Position numbers and translations under genes: made by a program. A DNA stretch of 64,000 nt from Taudactylus pleione. Its lineage: Eukaryota; Chordata; Amphibia; Anura; Myobatrachidae. The stretch lies in contig JAUIMM010002344.1 of NCBI GenBank assembly GCA_031769625.1, positions 62,001 to 126,000 of the forward strand, written 5' to 3'. Of the stretch, positions 63,301 through 64,000 are shown one piece after another. How positions within the stretch are numbered: position 1 is the stretch's first letter; each line of letters starts with the position of its first letter. A model generated the notes under the pieces. It was not told the origin of the DNA, did not search any database, and worked only from the letters and a program-made list of their open reading frames with translations.

Positions 63301-64000
63301 AAGCAATGAAAACAACAAAAGCGCATACTTTGTGTTATCTCCTCTTGTAGCAAACACAGACAGCTCAAAATTTCACTGGATGTGTTGAAGACCAAGACCC
63401 ACAAATGTGATGTGAAATGGTTTTTCTCCCATGTTGCGTTTAAGAGAAAACAGCAATTGCTCATTTTAGGCCAATATGCATTGAAAGCAATGGAACCAAC
63501 AAAAGCGCATACTTTGTGTTATCTCCTCTTGTAGCAAACACAGGCAGAACAAAATTTCACTGGATGTGTTGAAGACCAAGACCCACAAATGTGATGTGAA
63601 ATGGTTTTTCTCCCATATTGCGTTTAAGAGAAAACAGCAATTGCACGTTTTAGGCCAAAATGCATTGAAAGCAATGGAAACAACAAAAGCGCATACTTTG
63701 TGTTATCTCCTCTTGTAGCAAACACAGACAGCTCAAAATTTCACTGGATGTGTTGAAGACCAAGACCAACAAATGTGATGTGAAATGGTTTTTCTCCCAT
63801 GTTGCATTTAAGAGAAAAAAGCAAATGCACGTTTTAGGTCAAAATGCTTTGAAAGCAATGGAAACAGCAAAAGTGCATACTTTGTGTTATCTCCTCTTGT
63901 AGCAAACACAGACAGCTCAAAATTTCACTGGATGTGTTGAAGACCAAGACCAACAAATGTGATGTGAAATGGTTTTTCTCCCATGTTGCATTTAAGAGAA
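60339..64000. repeat. 16-unit higher-order step at the window end
   Basis: Private variant GGCCAATATGC (ATATG at 60531 and 63474) and CAGGCAGAAC (GAAC at 60604 and 63547) recur at 2,943 bp. That is 16 units minus the 1-bp loss in the GGATCAAC unit near 62020. The order of unit types between 60339 and about 61060 repeats from about 63282 to the window end, so the block continues beyond the window. Confidence 0.8.

Larger units (their letters stand above)
37458..64000. repeat. 184-bp satellite array, right arm
   Basis: About 144 head-to-tail copies of the same monomer, same orientation as the left arm, starting mid-unit at TACCCACAAATGTG. The rare CAGGCAGAAC marker has GAAC at 29257 on the left and 39265 on the right. 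Subtracting the net insertion (7,254 minus 6 bp) leaves 2,760 bp, exactly 15 units, so both arms are one lattice. A few units are 183 bp because GGAAACAAC became GGATCAAC (near 48594, 51537, 51903, 58159 and 62020) or because a T was lost at GCGTTAAG (about 51117). Subtypes found mainly here include GGAAACAGCAAAAG, GTAGCAAGCACAG with GACCAGGACCC, and AAAAAAGCAAATGC. No gene lies inside. Confidence 0.98.

Noticed and set aside
472..63464. Many minus-strand frames of 60-76 codons with nearly the same peptide, one per satellite unit
   Set aside because: They recur at multiples of 184 bp, and the unit length is not a multiple of three, so the frame changes each unit. Start and stop depend on subtype variants. 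They are periodic shadows of the repeat with no domain.
1..64000. CRISPR-like array of direct repeats
   Set aside because: The repeats are contiguous 184-bp monomers without unique spacers, and the neighbour is a eukaryotic retrotransposon.

Overview
The window is eukaryotic, and most likely comes from a vertebrate such as an amphibian or a fish. It is almost entirely one tandem satellite. A single full-length-looking non-LTR retrotransposon interrupts the array. The host call rests on the retrotransposon type: an L1-superfamily, Tx1-like element of the kind known from frogs and teleosts. No host single-copy gene, tRNA, rRNA, CRISPR array or bacterial feature is visible.

Layout: 1-30203 is a head-to-tail array of a 184-bp monomer (about 164 units, about 39% GC). 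30204-37457 is a 7,254-bp retrotransposon on the + strand. It has a short 5' leader, ORF1 (30297-33623, 1108 aa from the first ATG), a 30-nt spacer, ORF2 (33654-37031, 1125 aa), a 426-nt 3' UTR and a polyadenylation signal 7 nt before the end. 37458-64000 is the same satellite resuming in the same orientation (about 144 units). The satellite lattice stays in register across the insertion if 6 bp of the monomer were lost at the target, so the element landed in a pre-existing array.

Satellite structure: units fall into subtypes defined by about nine recurrent variable sites. These subtypes repeat in longer higher-order blocks. The clearest is a 20-unit (3,680-bp) block present twice in direct tandem at about 38340-42019 and 42020-45699. 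Others are 19-, 17- and 20-unit steps across 9.9-23 kb, an 8-unit duplication at 25.4-28 kb, and 8- to 18-unit steps across 47-59 kb. Many short minus-strand reading frames (60-76 codons) recur once per unit. They are by-products of the repeat, not genes: 184 is not a multiple of three.

Retrotransposon function: ORF1 encodes a nucleic-acid-binding protein with a short coiled coil, a long low-complexity region, a folded domain and three CCHC zinc knuckles. ORF2 encodes an apurinic-like endonuclease, a reverse transcriptase with YADD, and a C-terminal Cys/His motif. All key catalytic residues I looked for are present and both frames are open. The copy is therefore probably young and possibly active. 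The most interesting hypothesis is that it is a satellite-targeted member of the Tx1-like group, whose known members often have preferred insertion sites. One copy cannot prove this.
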